Below are positions 35,836 through 36,987 of a stretch of 36,987 nucleotides of DNA, in pieces. The stretch spans positions 1 to 36,987 of the forward strand of contig CANTCS010000015.1 of NCBI GenBank assembly GCA_947652375.1, in the 5' to 3' direction. The notes beneath the pieces are model-generated. The model was not told the origin of the DNA, did no database searches, and saw only the letters and a program-made list of their open reading frames with translations. The stretch is from an uncultured Mollicutes bacterium. Its GTDB lineage: Bacteria; Bacillota_I; Bacilli_A; RF39; UBA660. Within the stretch, counting starts at the first letter, position 1, and each line of letters starts with the position of its first letter. A program made the translations under genes and the position numbers.

Positions 35836-36846
35836 TTAATTATTATTTTTATTAACAACAAAATATATTATACTTACACCAGCAAAAATTACTATAATAC
35901 TAACTACATATAATAAATAAGAAGTATTAGATGAAGTATCTTCAACTTTAACCACTTGTTGAGTTGCTATATTTTTTATTTTATCTTCTGTATTATTTTG
36001 AATTTTCAAGCTGTTTTTTATTAAATAATCGATATTTGTATAATTATGAAACATAATTAAATTTAGAGTATCATCATTTTCATTTGCTTGTAAATTTGCT
36101 TTTTCTGATAAAGCTAAGTAGTTAAGTCCAAAAATTCCATTGATATTAACATCATTTAATGTTGATTCGTAATTTATATATTTTTGTCCATTTGCATTTA
36201 AACCTAAATGAGCAATATTAAAAACTTGAGCATTTGTTACGTTTAAAGCACTTACTTTATTTTCAATATTTAATTCTGGATAAAAAATATTAAATAATCT
36301 TTTAGTAGTATTTACATTCATGTAATATTTATATTTACTTGGTGCTTTATTTAATTTATATTTTACTATTATTTCAGCAATATAACTTCTTTCTTTAGAA
36401 ACTTTACTATACTCATCACTAAGTAGAGTTTGTAGTTTATCTTTAGTTATATTTAAATTTAAATTAACAAAAGTTGTTGGATAATCATATATTTTATCTT
36501 CTTTATATTCTGGATTTATTGTATAATCTGCTGGTGATAAATTTATTATTCTTGTTGGTTCATCTTTAAGATATTTTTTCATGTTAGATGAATTAGCAAT
36601 TGTTGAAATTATATCGTTTCCTTTTACTGATACGTTTTCACTATTTAATTCATAGACATATAATTCTACATCTTCTATTAAATATTCATATGTTCCTTTA
36701 TAATCATAAGACTTTGGCCAAGAATCATTTATTCTAGGCATAATTTGACCTGATTGTTTATTAAAATCCTCTGCATAAACATTTGTAAATCCTAAAATTA
36801 TAAAAATTGATATTAAAATTAAAAATACTTTTTTCTTCATTTTCAT
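35836..36846 (-). CDS. Secreted, C-terminally membrane-anchored protein of unknown function
   Basis: 336 aa. Signal peptide 1-25 (KMKKK start, Ile/Leu core, cleavage after VYA). The extracellular part has two halves: about 40-185 with beta-strand pattern (YEYLIEDVELYVYELNSENVSV and TTFVNLNLNITKDKL) and about 190-295. A transmembrane helix at about 309-331 with a short Lys/Asn tail holds the protein to the membrane; there is no LPxTG. I do not recognise the family. AGGAGA lies 4 nt before the ATG at 36846; the ATG at 36840 is also possible. It has its own promoter and terminator, so it is monocistronic. Confidence 0.75.
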   Translation of the reverse strand: MKMKKKVFLILISIFIILGFTNVYAEDFNKQSGQIMPRINDSWPKSYDYKGTYEYLIEDVELYVYELNSENVSVKGNDIISTIANSSNMKKYLKDEPTRIINLSPADYTINPEYKEDKIYDYPTTFVNLNLNITKDKLQTLLSDEYSKVSKERSYIAEIIVKYKLNKAPSKYKYYMNVNTTKRLFNIFYPELNIENKVSALNVTNAQVFNIAHLGLNANGQKYINYESTLNDVNINGIFGLNYLALSEKANLQANENDDTLNLIMFHNYTNIDYLIKNSLKIQNNTEDKIKNIATQQVVKVEDTSSNTSYLLYVVSIIVIFAGVSIIYFVVNKNNN

Positions 36847-36869
36847 ACGCTCTCCTATTATATATATCT

Positions 36870-36899
36870 AGTATATTTCTTTTAGATATGAATTGTCAA
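36870..36899 (-). promoter_or_regulatory. Promoter of the rightmost gene
   Basis: TTGACA (36894-36899), 18-bp spacer, TATACT (36870-36875); about 24 bp before the ATG. Confidence 0.8.
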
Positions 36900-36953
36900 T
36901 ACAAAAAAGAAGATTTTTTTTATTATTTTATAATTGTAAGTTATTTTTGAAAG

Positions 36954-36970
36954 TGCACAATTGTTGTGCA
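36954..36970. repeat. Perfect 7-bp inverted repeat
   Basis: TGCACAA - TTG - TTGTGCA. It is relatively GC-rich for this region and lies 55 bp upstream of a promoter. Could be an operator; no T tail on either side, so not a terminator. Confidence 0.5.
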
Positions 36971-36987
36971 GTTAATTTTGTAATCCA

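Overview
The window looks like chromosome from an AT-rich, walled, Gram-positive bacterium. Most likely it is a gut-type Bacillota of the Bacilli/Erysipelotrichales/RF39 kind, though the lineage is my inference. Supporting signs: very AT-rich DNA with TTGACA/TATAAT-type promoters and AGGAGG-type ribosome binding sites, GatCAB next to NAD-dependent DNA ligase, PASTA and LCP wall proteins, an LTA-synthase-family enzyme, a GH73-like autolysin and an LPxTG protein. TGA is used as a stop and TGG as Trp, so this is not a reduced Mycoplasma code.

Layout. (1) 1-487: 5' part of a secreted protein with 61-residue cell-wall-binding repeats, running off the left edge. (2) 611-8560, minus strand: an eight-gene cell-surface polysaccharide operon. 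In transcription order it encodes an O-antigen-ligase/GT4 fusion, a GT-C-like membrane protein, an undecaprenyl-phosphate sugar transferase, a DUF2304 protein, a GtrA flippase, a GT2, a GtrB-like enzyme and another GT2. A ~400-bp intergenic region with a leader lies upstream. (3) 8960-18814: cell-envelope genes. These are a six-PASTA membrane protein, an M29 aminopeptidase, a large autolysin with three DUF5011 Ig-like domains, two small unknown genes and an LCP protein with a PASTA-like tail. (4) 18894-20164: a graveyard of a truncated GGCT-like gene, an unknown fragment and a frameshifted, truncated tyrosine integrase. (5) 20284-21955: an LPxTG pilin-like adhesin. Its promoter carries ten consecutive G residues exactly in the 17-bp spacer between -35 and -10, the layout of a phase-variable promoter. 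(6) 21993-28102: a membrane-anchored unknown, an LTA-synthase-family protein, YihY/BrkB, a tandem periplasmic-binding/degenerate GGDEF receptor and a small membrane protein. (7) 28284-35736: housekeeping gatCAB behind a ~240-nt leader with a 7-codon mini-ORF, a membrane protein of unknown function, ligA and a cytoplasmic zincin. (8) 35836-36846: a secreted, membrane-anchored unknown.

Most of the window builds or decorates the envelope. The polysaccharide operon makes and polymerises a surface glycan, the LCP protein could attach such polymers to peptidoglycan, the LTA-synthase homologue would add glycerol-phosphate polymer, the autolysin remodels the wall, and the LPxTG protein would be sortase-anchored. 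The strongest lead is the poly-G promoter of the adhesin at 21927-21955. It is the only long G/C homopolymer I see in the window and its placement is precise. Several annotated starts were moved to the ATG with the proper Shine-Dalgarno spacing (LCP, LPxTG protein, GatA, GatB, the zincin and others). Several intrinsic terminators overlap the stop codon of the gene they end.
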